Below are positions 26,324 through 36,089 of a stretch of DNA of 64,000 bases, one piece after another. Below the pieces are notes generated by a model, which saw only the letters and a list, made by a program, of their open reading frames with translations, had not been told where the DNA came from and made no database searches. Both the position numbers and the translations under genes were made by a program. The stretch covers positions 248,001-312,000 of the forward strand of contig JUEB01000011.1 in assembly GCA_000802095.1 (NCBI GenBank), read 5' to 3'. This stretch comes from Peptococcaceae bacterium BICA1-7 (GTDB taxonomy: Bacteria; Bacillota; Desulfotomaculia; Desulfotomaculales; Desulfocucumaceae). Every line of letters starts with the position of its first letter. The first letter of the stretch is position 1.

Positions 26324-29300
26324 TCACTCCTCCCCGCTCTCGCCGGCGCTTAATATATTATAACCTTTATTTTGGCGCCTGTTCTTCCCTAAAAGCCTTT
26401 CCGCCAGAAGAAACACATTGGGCACCACCAGCAGGGTGAGCACGGTAGAAAAGAAAAGGCCGCTGATTATACTTATGGCTATGGGGCGGGTCAGGCTGCT
26501 GCCCATGACAGCCATAGGGGCCAGCCCCAGTATAGCTGTGAACGAGGTCAGCAGTATGGGGCGAAGCCTTACTTTGCCGGCCCTCCGGATGGCCCCTTCC
26601 AGTGTCATGCCCTCTCTCAGCCCCACTTCAATAAAATCAACCAGAACTATGCCATTGCGCACCACTATGCCGGACAGGCTGACTATGCCCAATAAAGCCA
26701 TAAAGCCCAGAGGGTTGCCGGTAATGAAGAGGCCCAGAACAGCCCCCGAAACGGCCAGGAAAATAGACAGGAAAACTATGGCCGGCTTGGTCAGGGAATA
26801 AAACTGCATGGCAATAATGATATAAATAAGAAGTCCCACCACCAGCGAAAGCTTTCCGATGCTGGCAAAGGCCGTTTTACGCTCCTCATCCTCCCCACCG
26901 TACTCAATGCGGTAGCCCGGCGGTCTGGGCACATTCTCAATCTCCCCTGAGGCCTCCCGCAGTATATCGTCGGCCAGGGTACCGTCAGTATAGGCTCTGA
27001 CCGTTATCACTCTCTCCATATTTCGCCGGTTGATGGTTCCCGAATTCCATCCGGCGTCAAGGGATGCCACCTGGCTTAAGGGCAGAACCGACCCGCTCTT
27101 CCAGGAAGGCACCCATACCCTGGAAAGACCCTCCAGACTTGCTTCATTGGCCTTCCCGGTGCGCAAAACCACAGGATAAAGATCGTTCCCCTCACGGTAG
27201 TCGCTTACCTTTAATCCGTCCACCGCCATGCGGACCGAGTAGGCTATATCCTCTTCGGCCACCCCGTAGCGGTAAGTCAGCTCGGGGGAAGAGTTTACCT
27301 TTATGGTGTATGTGTCCAGGCCCATATCATCATGTACGTTGACTGTGCCCGGAGTCTTTTTTAAAATATAGGACACTTCGTCGGCCATTTCCTTTAGCCT
27401 GGACAGATCATCGCCGCAAATCCTTACAGCGATTGGGGCTCCCACCAGGGGCCCCTGCTCCAGCTCCCGGACGTCCACAGTGGTTCCCGGAAAAGCTCCC
27501 GAAAGCTCCTTCCGAAGCTCATCCACCAGGTGGCCCGTGGTATGGGGACTCCCTTTTTCCACCACCACTACCAGCTGGGCCACGGTTTCACCACGGGCGA
27601 AGGACACCTCGTTATAATAAAATTTGGGAGCCCCCCGCCCCACATAGGTGTGCACCGCCTCCACACCCGGCTTTTGGGCTGCTTTCCCGGCCGCCTCCCG
27701 GGCCACCTCTGCTGTCTGGTACAGGCTGTAGCCCCTGGGGGTGGTGATGTCCACTATAAACTGGTCCCTTTCGGCATAGGGGAAAAACTGAACACCTACC
27801 AGAGGCAGGAGCCCCAGGGCGCCGACACTTATCAAAACAGCAGCCGCCACTGTAAGTCCCGGGCGCTTCAAAGAGTATGCCAGCCTGGCCTCGTACCATA
27901 CACTGAGCCTTTCCAGAAGGGGAGCTAAAAAACCATCCCTGAATGGGCTCCGGCCCGTACTCCCACGCTTACCCCCCCTGACCACCCAGAGGCGCAGGGT
28001 GGGGGTAAGCCAGAGGGAGACAATCATTGAGGCCAGCATTGTCACCGAAACCACCAACGGCAGAGCATAGATGAAATTGCCTATATCACCGGGAATAAAC
28101 ATAAGCGGGGCAAAGGCCGACACCGTGGCCACAGTGGCAGTAAGAATAGGCACAGCCACCTCCCTGGTGCCAGTTACGGAAGCGGCATAACCTCCCTTTC
28201 CCAGGGCCAGGTGCCGCTCAATGTTGTCGTTTACCACGATGGCATCGTCCACCAGTATACCCAGGGCTATGATAAGTGCCCCGATGGTTACCTGGTGAAG
28301 GCTTATGCCCATCCAGGACAGGGGACCAAAGCCAATGGCGGCCGATACCGGAATGGAAAGGGACACTATCACAGCAGTACGCCAGTTCAGGCCGGCAAGG
28401 CATACCAGAAGAACCATCACCATACCTATGATTAGTTCCCGCCACAATTGTGAAAAATTACTGTCCACGCTGGCGGACTGATTAAAAACTATGGCTGTCT
28501 CCACCCCGGGGGGAAGGTTCCTTTTTAAGCCGGCCATCAGGGACTGCAGATCTTTTTCCAAGTCAGACACTGAGTATTCATCTTTTATAAAAATCGCCAG
28601 GGCCACACCGGGCCTGCCGTTTGTTTCCACCAGCACATCGGTCCGGGCCGGAGCCCTTTCCACGGTGGCCACGTCCCTTACCCTGACCGGAGCGCCGCCG
28701 GACTGGGAGTAGATAATAGTGTCCGCTATCTCCTCCACTGATCTGTATTCACCGGAAGACTCCACCAGTAAGCCCATCTGGCCTTCTCTCAGTATTCCTC
28801 CAGGAATATTGACATTTCTTTTTTGGAGGGCGTCCGCCAGCTGGGCCCAGCTGAGCCCACGGGCAGCCAGGGCGGCCGGGTCGGTAATGACCTGCACCTG
28901 ATTGTCGGGAATGCCGGCCGTTTCAATCCTTTCCACACCCGGCAGCTGTTTAATTTCATCTTCCCAGCTTTCCGCCGTTTCCCTCAGTGAGGCCGGTGAC
29001 ACCCCCGGAGGGGCTAAAAGGTGCACGATCAATAAAGAGGTCTTATTGAGCTCATCCTGGACCTCAGGCACATCAGCCCCCGGGGGAAGCCTGGCCCCGG
29101 CCTCGTTTACCTTTTGGCGCAGCTTGTCCCAATTCTCTTCCGGGCCGGCGGTATCTTTAAGCTTTACGATTATGCTGGAAACTCCATTGTAAGAGCTCGA
29201 TTCGATCACCGACACGTCTTCCAGCTCATTAATGCTCTCTTCCAGGGGCTTGGTAACCAGCGCCTCCACCTGGTCGGGGGCGGCCCCGGGGTATAGGGTC

Positions 29301-29443
29301 AATACTCTGGCCGTCAGAATTTTAAAGGGAGGGTCTTCATACCTGGGCATGGCTATAAAGCTGGTCACTCCCGCAACAATAAGCACCATAAAAAGCATTA
29401 CGGTAATTTTGCGGTATTTCAGCCCGGCCTCAATGATCCTCAT
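26324..29443 (-). CDS. RND efflux transporter, AcrB/HAE-1-like
   Basis: A 1039-residue inner-membrane proton-driven pump. The N-terminal helix (ITVMLFMVLIVAGVTSFIAM), two large periplasm-type loops (about 35-330 and 560-860) and twelve predicted membrane helices are in the standard order; GILVDDAIVVNDNIERH near 400-416 carries the Asp pair used in proton relay. In a monoderm-type Firmicute there is no TolC partner in view, so substrates may be moved across the single membrane or to an atypical envelope. It starts at the stop of the membrane-fusion gene and probably overlaps mobB's early frame. Confidence 0.92.
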   Translation of the reverse strand: MRIIEAGLKYRKITVMLFMVLIVAGVTSFIAMPRYEDPPFKILTARVLTLYPGAAPDQVEALVTKPLEESINELEDVSVIESSSYNGVSSIIVKLKDTAGPEENWDKLRQKVNEAGARLPPGADVPEVQDELNKTSLLIVHLLAPPGVSPASLRETAESWEDEIKQLPGVERIETAGIPDNQVQVITDPAALAARGLSWAQLADALQKRNVNIPGGILREGQMGLLVESSGEYRSVEEIADTIIYSQSGGAPVRVRDVATVERAPARTDVLVETNGRPGVALAIFIKDEYSVSDLEKDLQSLMAGLKRNLPPGVETAIVFNQSASVDSNFSQLWRELIIGMVMVLLVCLAGLNWRTAVIVSLSIPVSAAIGFGPLSWMGISLHQVTIGALIIALGILVDDAIVVNDNIERHLALGKGGYAASVTGTREVAVPILTATVATVSAFAPLMFIPGDIGNFIYALPLVVSVTMLASMIVSLWLTPTLRLWVVRGGKRGSTGRSPFRDGFLAPLLERLSVWYEARLAYSLKRPGLTVAAAVLISVGALGLLPLVGVQFFPYAERDQFIVDITTPRGYSLYQTAEVAREAAGKAAQKPGVEAVHTYVGRGAPKFYYNEVSFARGETVAQLVVVVEKGSPHTTGHLVDELRKELSGAFPGTTVDVRELEQGPLVGAPIAVRICGDDLSRLKEMADEVSYILKKTPGTVNVHDDMGLDTYTIKVNSSPELTYRYGVAEEDIAYSVRMAVDGLKVSDYREGNDLYPVVLRTGKANEASLEGLSRVWVPSWKSGSVLPLSQVASLDAGWNSGTINRRNMERVITVRAYTDGTLADDILREASGEIENVPRPPGYRIEYGGEDEERKTAFASIGKLSLVVGLLIYIIIAMQFYSLTKPAIVFLSIFLAVSGAVLGLFITGNPLGFMALLGIVSLSGIVVRNGIVLVDFIEVGLREGMTLEGAIRRAGKVRLRPILLTSFTAILGLAPMAVMGSSLTRPIAISIISGLFFSTVLTLLVVPNVFLLAERLLGKNRRQNKGYNILSAGESGEE

Positions 29444-30556
29444 TTACTTCACCTCCACCCGGTCACCGTCCCTCAAATCCTCAGCCATAAGCACGATAAT
29501 CCGTGATCCGGGCTCCAGGCCGGACACCACCTCTACCCGGTCTTCCACCACCGGGCCCAGCTTAACCTCCCTCTGACGCACCAGAGGCCCGGAGGGATCC
29601 AGCACAAAAACATATTTAAGCTCCTGGCCGCGGCTTACCACCGATTTGAGAGGAATCCACAGCCCGGTCTTTGTTTTAACCTGCCGGTCCACCTTGACAA
29701 CCTGTCCCGGGCGCATCTCCAAATTTTTATTCTCCACCTTAAGCTCAACCCTGAAGGTCCCGGTCATTCCTTCCGCCCCGGGACTTACCTTATGTACCAC
29801 GGCCTCTATCTTCTCTTCGCTGCCGGACCCGGCGGCCGCAGGAATTCCCCCGGCATCCACCCATGCCCCGGCCCCTTCATCCCACATATCAATTTCATTT
29901 GCCGGCGCCGCCAGGGATATTTTTACAGGATTGAGCTGCGCCAGCACCAGTACAGGGGTTCCTGCCGACACCATCTCACCCCGGTTGGCCAATTTATTGA
30001 TCACCTTGCCGGAAAAGGGAGCTGCCAGAATACTGTGCTCCACCGTCAATTCAGCCTGCCGCAAACCGCTGGCGGCCTGTTTGGCCCGTGCATCGGCGGC
30101 CCGGAAAGCAAACCTGGCATCGTCAAGAGACTTTTGTGATATAGCCCCGGAAGAAAATAACTTTTCGTACCGCTCCAGGTCAGCCCCGGTCCGGTCCACT
30201 TCCACCCCGGCCATTTCCAGCTCACTGCGGGCGGCATTCTCCTGGGCCCGGTAGTCAGCGTCATCCAGGCGGGCCATCACCTCTCCGGCGGCTGCCACGG
30301 CACCCTCCTCCAGCGGCCCCCACTGAATTTTTCCGGGCACCTGGAAGGAAAGCCTGGCCTCTTCCCAGGGCTCCACCACACCGGTAGTTTGCAGGGAATA
30401 AGCATTTTCGGTCAGAAGGACTTCCTGGGCGGTCACCACCGGGAGAGGTTTATCAATCTCGGCCGCCTGCCTGCCGCAGCCCGGGAGCAGCACTATAATT
30501 ATAAACAAGGCCAAAAACAGGACTTTAGGCAATCCCGGCCGACCCTTATTAAACAT
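29444..30556 (-). CDS. RND membrane-fusion lipoprotein
   Basis: A 370-residue periplasmic-adaptor-type protein. Lys/Arg-rich N-terminus and the hydrophobic VLFLALFIIIVLLPGCGRQ end in a lipobox (LPGC), so it is a lipoprotein. Then come a biotinyl-lipoyl half motif (FQVPGKIQWGPLEEGAVAAAGEVMARLDD, about 65-95), a helical hairpin, the second half motif (VEHSILAAPFSGKVINKLANRGEMV, about 175-200) and beta-barrel domains. ATG at 30556 with AAGGAGGAG upstream overlaps the tetR stop by 8 bp. Confidence 0.9.
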   Translation of the reverse strand: MFNKGRPGLPKVLFLALFIIIVLLPGCGRQAAEIDKPLPVVTAQEVLLTENAYSLQTTGVVEPWEEARLSFQVPGKIQWGPLEEGAVAAAGEVMARLDDADYRAQENAARSELEMAGVEVDRTGADLERYEKLFSSGAISQKSLDDARFAFRAADARAKQAASGLRQAELTVEHSILAAPFSGKVINKLANRGEMVSAGTPVLVLAQLNPVKISLAAPANEIDMWDEGAGAWVDAGGIPAAAGSGSEEKIEAVVHKVSPGAEGMTGTFRVELKVENKNLEMRPGQVVKVDRQVKTKTGLWIPLKSVVSRGQELKYVFVLDPSGPLVRQREVKLGPVVEDRVEVVSGLEPGSRIIVLMAEDLRDGDRVEVK

Positions 30557-31157
30557 CTTCAATCTCCTCCTTCCCACCGGCTTTATTGTCGACCGCATTT
30601 TGAAGTATTTTGCTGAAAGATCCGTAAACAGCATCTATGTCAATTTCTTTAAGAAACATTGACTGCAGTGCCAGCCCTGTAACAACGGCTGTAAGTATAC
30701 TGGCCATGTGGTTAAAGGGTATTGTCTGTTCCTCATATACTTTTTGGCACATGCTCTCGATAATGCTTATTGTTTTCCTTCCCAAAAGGGTGAATTCTTC
30801 AGAAGCCCTCTCATTATGCAGGGCCAGGGCCGCCAGATTAAAGAAAAGCTTTCTAAACTCTTCATTGCGCCCGTACACCTCCCTGGTAACATCCATCACC
30901 GTGCCTATTTTGGAGTGCACATCCACCGATCTGTCCATTACCGTTTCTATTGCCGCCAGGTTTTCACTATTGGTTAAATCCATCACAGCAGCAATAAGCT
31001 CCTCTTTGGTTTTAAAGTGGTAGTATACCGTGCCCTGGGTTACTCCGGCCCGGGCCGCCACATCCCTCAGAGTGGTGGCGGAAAAGCCATTTTCCTGGAT
31101 ACATATCCTGGCTGCCCTGACAATATCCCCCGGGCTTATATTTACTTTTTTCGCCAA
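30549..31157 (-). CDS. TetR/AcrR-family regulator of the RND operon
   Basis: A 202-residue repressor with an N-terminal HTH (TTLRDVAARAGVTQGTVYYHFKTKEELIAAVMD, about 27-60) and a helical ligand domain. It heads the operon tetR - fusion protein - RND pump and overlaps the next gene. The inverted repeat 16 bases upstream is its likely operator. TTG start with AAAGG upstream. Confidence 0.92.
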   Translation of the reverse strand: MAKKVNISPGDIVRAARICIQENGFSATTLRDVAARAGVTQGTVYYHFKTKEELIAAVMDLTNSENLAAIETVMDRSVDVHSKIGTVMDVTREVYGRNEEFRKLFFNLAALALHNERASEEFTLLGRKTISIIESMCQKVYEEQTIPFNHMASILTAVVTGLALQSMFLKEIDIDAVYGSFSKILQNAVDNKAGGKEEIEDV

Positions 31158-31173
31158 TAATATCAGACCTTTC

Positions 31174-31189
31174 TTAGTTATTCAACTAA
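31174..31189. promoter_or_regulatory. probable TetR operator
   Basis: TTAGTT-ATTC-AACTAA is a perfect 6-bp inverted repeat 16 bases upstream of tetR, followed by a further CTAAC copy. Confidence 0.55.
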
Positions 31190-31314
31190 CTAACATAAAT
31201 TATATTCAAATTATTTTTTTTGGCAATACCCATTTTTATATCAGTTACCTTTCATTTCCTCCCGTGTTATTATAATAATGTTGTGGCATAACAACAAAAA
31301 AGGGGATTAAGCAA

Positions 31315-31896
31315 TTGGATATAACCGGGATCATACTGGCCGGCGGTAAAAGCAGAAGAATGGGAAAGGACAAGGCGCTGCTTGAAATAGGCGGAGTCAC
31401 CATGATTGAAAGGGTGGCCGGGGTGGTGGCCTCGGTCTGCACTGAGGTTATTATTGCCGGGGGCAGCAACCAGCTGAACATCCCGGGCTGCCGCACTGTC
31501 CCGGATATTTTTCCAGGCTGCGGCCCCCTCTGCGGCCTCCACGCCGGGCTTACAGCGGCCGGCAGCCGGTACAGCTTCGCGGCGGCCTGCGATATCCCCT
31601 TTCTGGATGCCGGGCTGATGAGAAGGATAATAGCTGAAATAGAGGAGGGCTACGATGCTGTAATGCTAAAAACAGGCCAGTTTTTTGAGCCCCTTTTTTC
31701 GGTATACAGCAGGGACTATGCCAGGGCAGCCGAAGAGTGCATAAAAAAAGGCATTTACAAGGTCACCGCCCCCCTGGAGCTGGTGTCCTGGAAAGAGGTG
31801 GCCGTCTCGCCTGAGGAATTGGCCGGGCTGGAAAGGGCATTGATGAATGTAAACACTCCGGAAGAATACCGGAAAGCCAGAGAAATTTTAAGATAA
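31315..31896 (+). CDS. mobA: molybdenum cofactor guanylyltransferase MobA
   Basis: A 193-residue nucleotidyltransferase that attaches GMP to Mo-molybdopterin. The signature is GIILAGGKSRRMGKDKALLEIGG (5-27), followed by PDIFPGCGPLCGLHAGL near 62-78 and ACDIPFLDAGLM near 91-102 (metal-binding Asp). Start is TTG with AAAAGGGG upstream. Directly followed by an ECF sigma factor on the same strand, 27 bases later. Confidence 0.92.
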   Translation: MDITGIILAGGKSRRMGKDKALLEIGGVTMIERVAGVVASVCTEVIIAGGSNQLNIPGCRTVPDIFPGCGPLCGLHAGLTAAGSRYSFAAACDIPFLDAGLMRRIIAEIEEGYDAVMLKTGQFFEPLFSVYSRDYARAAEECIKKGIYKVTAPLELVSWKEVAVSPEELAGLERALMNVNTPEEYRKAREILR

Positions 31897-31923
31897 GGCC
31901 GGTAAGCCCTGATGGAGGTGAAA

Positions 31924-32463
31924 ATGTTCATGGAAAAAAGTTTTGCAGAAATATACAGGGAAAACTACCAGAAGATTTTGCTGTTCATATACAGCCTTTC
32001 CACCGACCGGGGGCAGGCCGAAGACATTGCCCAGGAGACCTTTATAAAGGCGTACCGGAGCATAAGCTCTCTTAGGGAAAGTTCAAAAATATCGGTGTGG
32101 CTCAATAGAATAGCTTATAATCTATTCCTTGACTTAAAGAGAAAAAAAAGCCCCCCACTGCTGCCCATTGATGATACACTGCTGACGGAAAAGCTTGCCG
32201 ATCTGAGAAAAAGCATAACCCTGGAAGCCGACCAGCAAATAATGTCTGAGTGCGTTCAAAACAAGCTGCTGCTGCTGCCGGAAAGCTACCGCACAGCGTT
32301 GCTTCTGGATGCGCAGGGCTACAGCAACCGGCAAAAGGCCGAAATAATGGGCTGCTCTCTGGAAAACGCCAAAATACGCCTGCACAGGTCCCGTAAAAAA
32401 TTAAAGGAAATACTGGGCCGGGACTGCACCTTCTATTACGATGAGAGAAATGTGCTGTGCTGA
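31924..32463 (+). CDS. ECF-type RNA polymerase sigma factor
   Basis: A 179-residue sigma factor. Region 2 (AEDIAQETFIKAYRSISSL, about 33-52) and region 4 (LPESYRTALLLDAQGYSNRQKAEIMGCSLENAKIRLHRSRKKLKEIL, about 118-166) are both intact. ATG at 31924 is preferred: GGAGGTGAAA sits immediately upstream, and the earlier ATG at 31912 is part of that site. No anti-sigma gene is adjacent; the next gene is an Fe-S protein. The trigger is unknown. It is possibly co-transcribed with mobA. Confidence 0.9.
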   Translation: MFMEKSFAEIYRENYQKILLFIYSLSTDRGQAEDIAQETFIKAYRSISSLRESSKISVWLNRIAYNLFLDLKRKKSPPLLPIDDTLLTEKLADLRKSITLEADQQIMSECVQNKLLLLPESYRTALLLDAQGYSNRQKAEIMGCSLENAKIRLHRSRKKLKEILGRDCTFYYDERNVLC

Positions 32464-32479
32464 GCAGACAAACAATAAA

Positions 32480-32498
32480 CCCCGGTGCGGGGTTTTTT
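32480..32498 (+). terminator. intrinsic terminator after the sigma factor
   Basis: CCCCG-GTG-CGGGG followed by six T, 17 bases past the stop codon. Confidence 0.85.
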
Positions 32499-32530
32499 AA
32501 ATTTTCCTGTTAACCATGTTTTTTCACCTT

Positions 32531-32558
32531 GAGCCTATGATGTCCCATCCATAGGCTC
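32531..32558. promoter_or_regulatory. perfect inverted repeat between sigma factor and Fe-S protein
   Basis: GAGCCTATG and CATAGGCTC form a 9-bp dyad with a 10-base loop, upstream of the 32665 gene. It has no T tract, so an operator or leader hairpin is more likely than a terminator. Confidence 0.5.
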
Positions 32559-32664
32559 AAACTTTTCGGATTATGGTAAAAATATGCGAACAAGTGTGTA
32601 TCTATTTGTGGCCTCAATCCGTCTTTATAACATCTGTAATTATGAAGAAAGGCGGGGATGTGTC

Positions 32665-33189
32665 ATGTTTCTTGAGGAAATTTACATCACTCACACCGAG
32701 CAGTGCATTGCGGAGAGGGATAAAATAAGGCTGAAGGCAGAGCTGACCAGTGACGTTACCGAGGTAATGCCGTATCTTAATACTGTTATAAAGAACGCCA
32801 TATTCAACAGGTATGCCCCTCTGCTCTCCTTTACCAGGGAATTCAGGCTGATGGTTCTCTATCCCCAAAGCCTGACCATGGCCAAGGCGGTGGACCGGGC
32901 CGACGCCCGGCAGATTTTGGAATGGCTTAAGGACTTGATTAACGACACCTGGGAGAACAGGAGCTCTATAACTCCAAACTTTGAAAAGAAAATAAAGCCC
33001 TCCGTCCCCCAGTTTTACAGCTGGCTGCCCCGGACAAACTGCCGTCAGTGCGGCGAGGCCAGCTGCTTGGCCTTTGCCGCCCTGCTGCTGACAGGCAGGC
33101 AGAGCATTGAAAACTGCAGGCCTCTTTTCACCCCGGAATATGTAAAAGAAAGAGAAGCCCTCACCGGGGTGCTGAACGCCATACTGTAA
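32665..33189 (+). CDS. protein with C-terminal [4Fe-4S] (Fe-S domain) motif
   Basis: A 174-residue protein. Residues 1-125 have no recognised domain (helical, starting MFLEEIYITHTEQCIAERDK). The end, LPRTNCRQCGEASCLAFAALL with a further Cys at ENCRPLF, matches the short 4Fe-4S-binding domain found in RnfB/corrinoid Fe-S proteins (C-x2-C-x4-C-x16-C). Start taken at ATG 32665 with GGCGGGGA upstream; an in-frame ATG at 32584 lacks one. It may carry electrons for anaerobic enzymes; the partner is not visible. Confidence 0.65.
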   Translation: MFLEEIYITHTEQCIAERDKIRLKAELTSDVTEVMPYLNTVIKNAIFNRYAPLLSFTREFRLMVLYPQSLTMAKAVDRADARQILEWLKDLINDTWENRSSITPNFEKKIKPSVPQFYSWLPRTNCRQCGEASCLAFAALLLTGRQSIENCRPLFTPEYVKEREALTGVLNAIL

Positions 33190-33204
33190 GACCTCCCTGC
33201 GGGT

Positions 33205-33320
33205 GGTAGCAGTCAGCAGTCAGTAAAAGACTCCTGTTTGCCAATGGACGGCTACCTAAGAGAAATGCTTTAAAACTTTACTGATATGCTGATAGCTGAT
33301 GGCTGATAGCTAATAGCTCA
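33205..33320. repeat. heptamer repeats before the fdhA-2 terminator
   Basis: AGCAGTC-type units (33207-33225) and GCTGATA-GCTGATG-GCTGATA-GCTAATA units (about 33290-33319). The period of 7 bases links them to the repeat family elsewhere although the base sequence differs. Confidence 0.6.
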
Positions 33321-33358
33321 AAAAAAAAGCGCCTCCGGCATAATCCGGAGGCGCTTTT
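33320..33358 (-). terminator. intrinsic terminator of the nuoEF-fdhA operon
   Basis: On the minus strand GCGCCTCCGG pairs with CCGGAGGCGC (loop ATTATG) followed by nine T. Confidence 0.92.
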
Positions 33359-33363
33359 CATTG

Positions 33364-36054
33364 CTAAGCTATCTTCTCAACTTTAACGGAGCAGACCTTG
33401 AACTCAGGTATCTTTGATATGGAGTCCCGGGCCGGGTTGGTCAGCTTGTTGATGGCCACCTCGGGGAAGTGGAAGGAGGTGAACACCAGCCCTTCGGAAA
33501 CAATGTCGGTCAGGCGTGCCATAACCTCCACACTGCCCCGGCGGGAGGTCACCCTCACCATGTCCCCGTCCTGGACGTTTAGCCTCGCGGCGTCGGCAGG
33601 GTTGATTTCCAGATACTCCTTGCTATAGTGCACTTCCAGGGCGCCGGTGCGCATGGTCATGGTTCCGGTGTGATAGTGGGCGCGCCTGCGTCCGGTGCTG
33701 AGCACCAGCGGATACTGCTCGTCAGGTGTTTCAGCCGGCGGCACGTGTTCCACCGGGTGGAACTTGCCCAGGCCCCGGGAGAATTTGCCCGCATGCAGCA
33801 CCGGGGTTCCCGGGTGGTCGGCGGTGGGACAGGGCCACTGTATGCCGCCCTTTTCCAGCCGCTCATAGGATATTCCGGCGTAAGAGGGTGTCACCGAGGC
33901 AATCTCCTTCATTATATCGGCCGGGGAATCATATTTCATTGTATAGCCCAGGGCACAGGCCAGATCACAGATAATCCGCCAGTCGGGCCTGGAGTTACCC
34001 ACCGGCTCAACGGCCTTGCGGATAAGCTGCACCCTGCGCTCGGTATTGCTGAAGGTACCGTCCTTCTCGGCAAAGCTGGTGGCAGGCAGCACCACATCGG
34101 CCAGCCGGGCAGTCTCGGTGAGGAAAATATCCTGGACTACCAAAAACTCCAGCTTTTTAAGGGAGTGGGCGGCGTGATCAGCATCGGGGTCCGAAAGCAC
34201 CGGGTTTTCACCCATAATATACATGCCCTTTATGGCGCCCTTGTCGGCTCCCTCAAGAAGCTCGCCCACCGTAAGGCCCGGCTTGGCGGGAATAGGGCCG
34301 CAGCCCCAGGCCGCCTCGAACTTGGCCCTGGCCTCATCGGAAGCAACAGGCTGGTAGCCTGTTAAAACGTTGGGCAGTGCGCCCACATCGCAGGCCCCCT
34401 GGACGTTGTTCTGACCCCTTAGGGGGTTTACCCCGCTGTGGGGCTTGCCTATCTGACCGCACAGCATGGCCAGGTTGGCTATGGCAAACACGTTGTGGGT
34501 GCCGCAGATATGCTGAGTAATGCCCATGGTATACAGTATGGTGGCGTTTTTAGCCCCGGCGTACTGCCTGGCCACTTCCCTGATGGCGGCGGCGGGAACA
34601 CCGGTGATACCCTCGGTATATTCCGGGGTATACCTGGCCACAACACTCTTTAGGGCCTCGAAGTCCTCGGTTCTTTCAGCCACAAACTCTTTATTATAAA
34701 GGTCCTCGCTAATTATTACATTGGCCAGCCCGTTTAACAGGGCAATGTCGGAGCCTGATTTAATCTGCAGGTGGCTCTTGGCCAGTTCGGCCACCTCTGT
34801 TTTTCTGGGGTCGGCCACCACCAGTATAGAGCCCTGCCGGACCGCCTTTTTAACCTGCAGCCCGATAATTGGGTGGGACTCAGTGGTGTTGGTGCCTATG
34901 GCCAGTATAAAGTCAGCCCCGGCGATGTCCCCGATGGGGTTGGTCATCGCCCCGCTCCCAAAAGCTGCCGCCAGACCGGCGACGGTGGGAGCGTGTCAGA
35001 GACGGGCGCAGTGGTCGATATTGTTGGTACCGATCACCGCGCGGGCAAATTTGCTCAGCAAATAGTTTTCTTCATTGGTGCAGCGGGCCGAGGACAGTAT
35101 CCCGATAGAATCAGGACCTGAATTGTCCCGGAGGGAGCCCAGCTTTTCAGCCACCAGGCTTAAGGCCTCATCCCAGCCGGCCTCGACGAACTGCCCGTTC
35201 TTTTTGATGAGCGGTGTTGTAAGGCGGTCCTGGTGGTGTATAAACCCAAAGCCAAAGCGGCCCTTTATACATAGTGCCCTCCCGTTGACATCCCCGTCGC
35301 AGGAGGTTACTCCCACCACTTTGCCGTCCTTTACATTCAGGTCGAAGCTACAGCCGGTGCCGCAGTAGGGGCAGGTTGTGTTAACCTTTTTAACCTCCCA
35401 GGACCGGGCTTTTGCCCGCAGGGCCTTCTCCTGAAGCGCCCCGGTGGGGCAGACCGCCACGCAGTTGCCGCAAAAAACGCAGCTGGATTCGTCCAGGGCG
35501 GTATCCATGGCCGGGGCCACCTTGGTGTTAAAGCCCCGGTAGGTAAAGTCCACCACGTTATTGCCCTGTATTTCTGCACAGGCCCTTATGCACTTGCCGC
35601 ACAGTATACATTTGTTCATATCCCTTGTTATAAAGGGATTGTTCTCCTCTAAGGGATATTGGTGCACCGCGCCCTGGAAGACGCCGCCGTCCTTTACACC
35701 GTACATATAGGCGTAGTCCTGCAGCCGGCAGTCCCCGTTTTTGCCGCATGTAAGGCAATCCATGGGGTGATTGGCCAGCAACAGCTCAATTATTGTTTTC
35801 CTGGCCTCCATTACAGCGGGGGACTCGGTTTCCACCACCATGCCCTCCGCAGCGGCGGTTGCGCAGGATATAACGAGGCTACGGGCCCCCTTGACATCTA
35901 CCACGCACATGCGGCAGGATCCCACACTGGTAAGCTCAGGGTCATGGCACAGGGTAGGTATAAAGACACCCAGCTGCCTGGCCGCGTCCAGTATAGTGCT
36001 GCCCTGGGGAACAGTCACCTGCAGGCCGTTTATTAATAGAGTGACATCAGCCAC
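33364..36054 (-). CDS. fdhA: selenocysteine formate dehydrogenase catalytic subunit (copy 2)
   Basis: An 896-residue protein with Sec at residue 353 (UGA at 34996-34998) in NNIDHCARL-U-HAPTVAGL. Domains: [2Fe-2S] (CHDPELTSVGSCRMC), CLTCGKNGDC, CILCGKCIRAC and CVFCGNCVAVC ferredoxin clusters, CPYCGTGCSFDL at the Mo/W domain, then the catalytic and C-terminal cofactor domains. It is closely similar to copy 1. GTG start with AAAGGAGG upstream. It is last in an operon after nuoE, nuoF and a truncated FdhA-like gene, so it probably couples formate to NAD(H), and perhaps ferredoxin by electron bifurcation (inference). Confidence 0.95.
34967..34998 (-). promoter_or_regulatory. SECIS element of fdhA copy 2
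   Basis: Twelve bases after the UGA, GTCGCC pairs with GGCGGC (one G-U) around GGTCT. Stem bases differ from copy 1 while the loop is identical, supporting a conserved SECIS. Confidence 0.85.
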
Positions 36055-36089
36055 CGTTTAAGCCTCCTTTCGGCAAGATATCAATGGAG

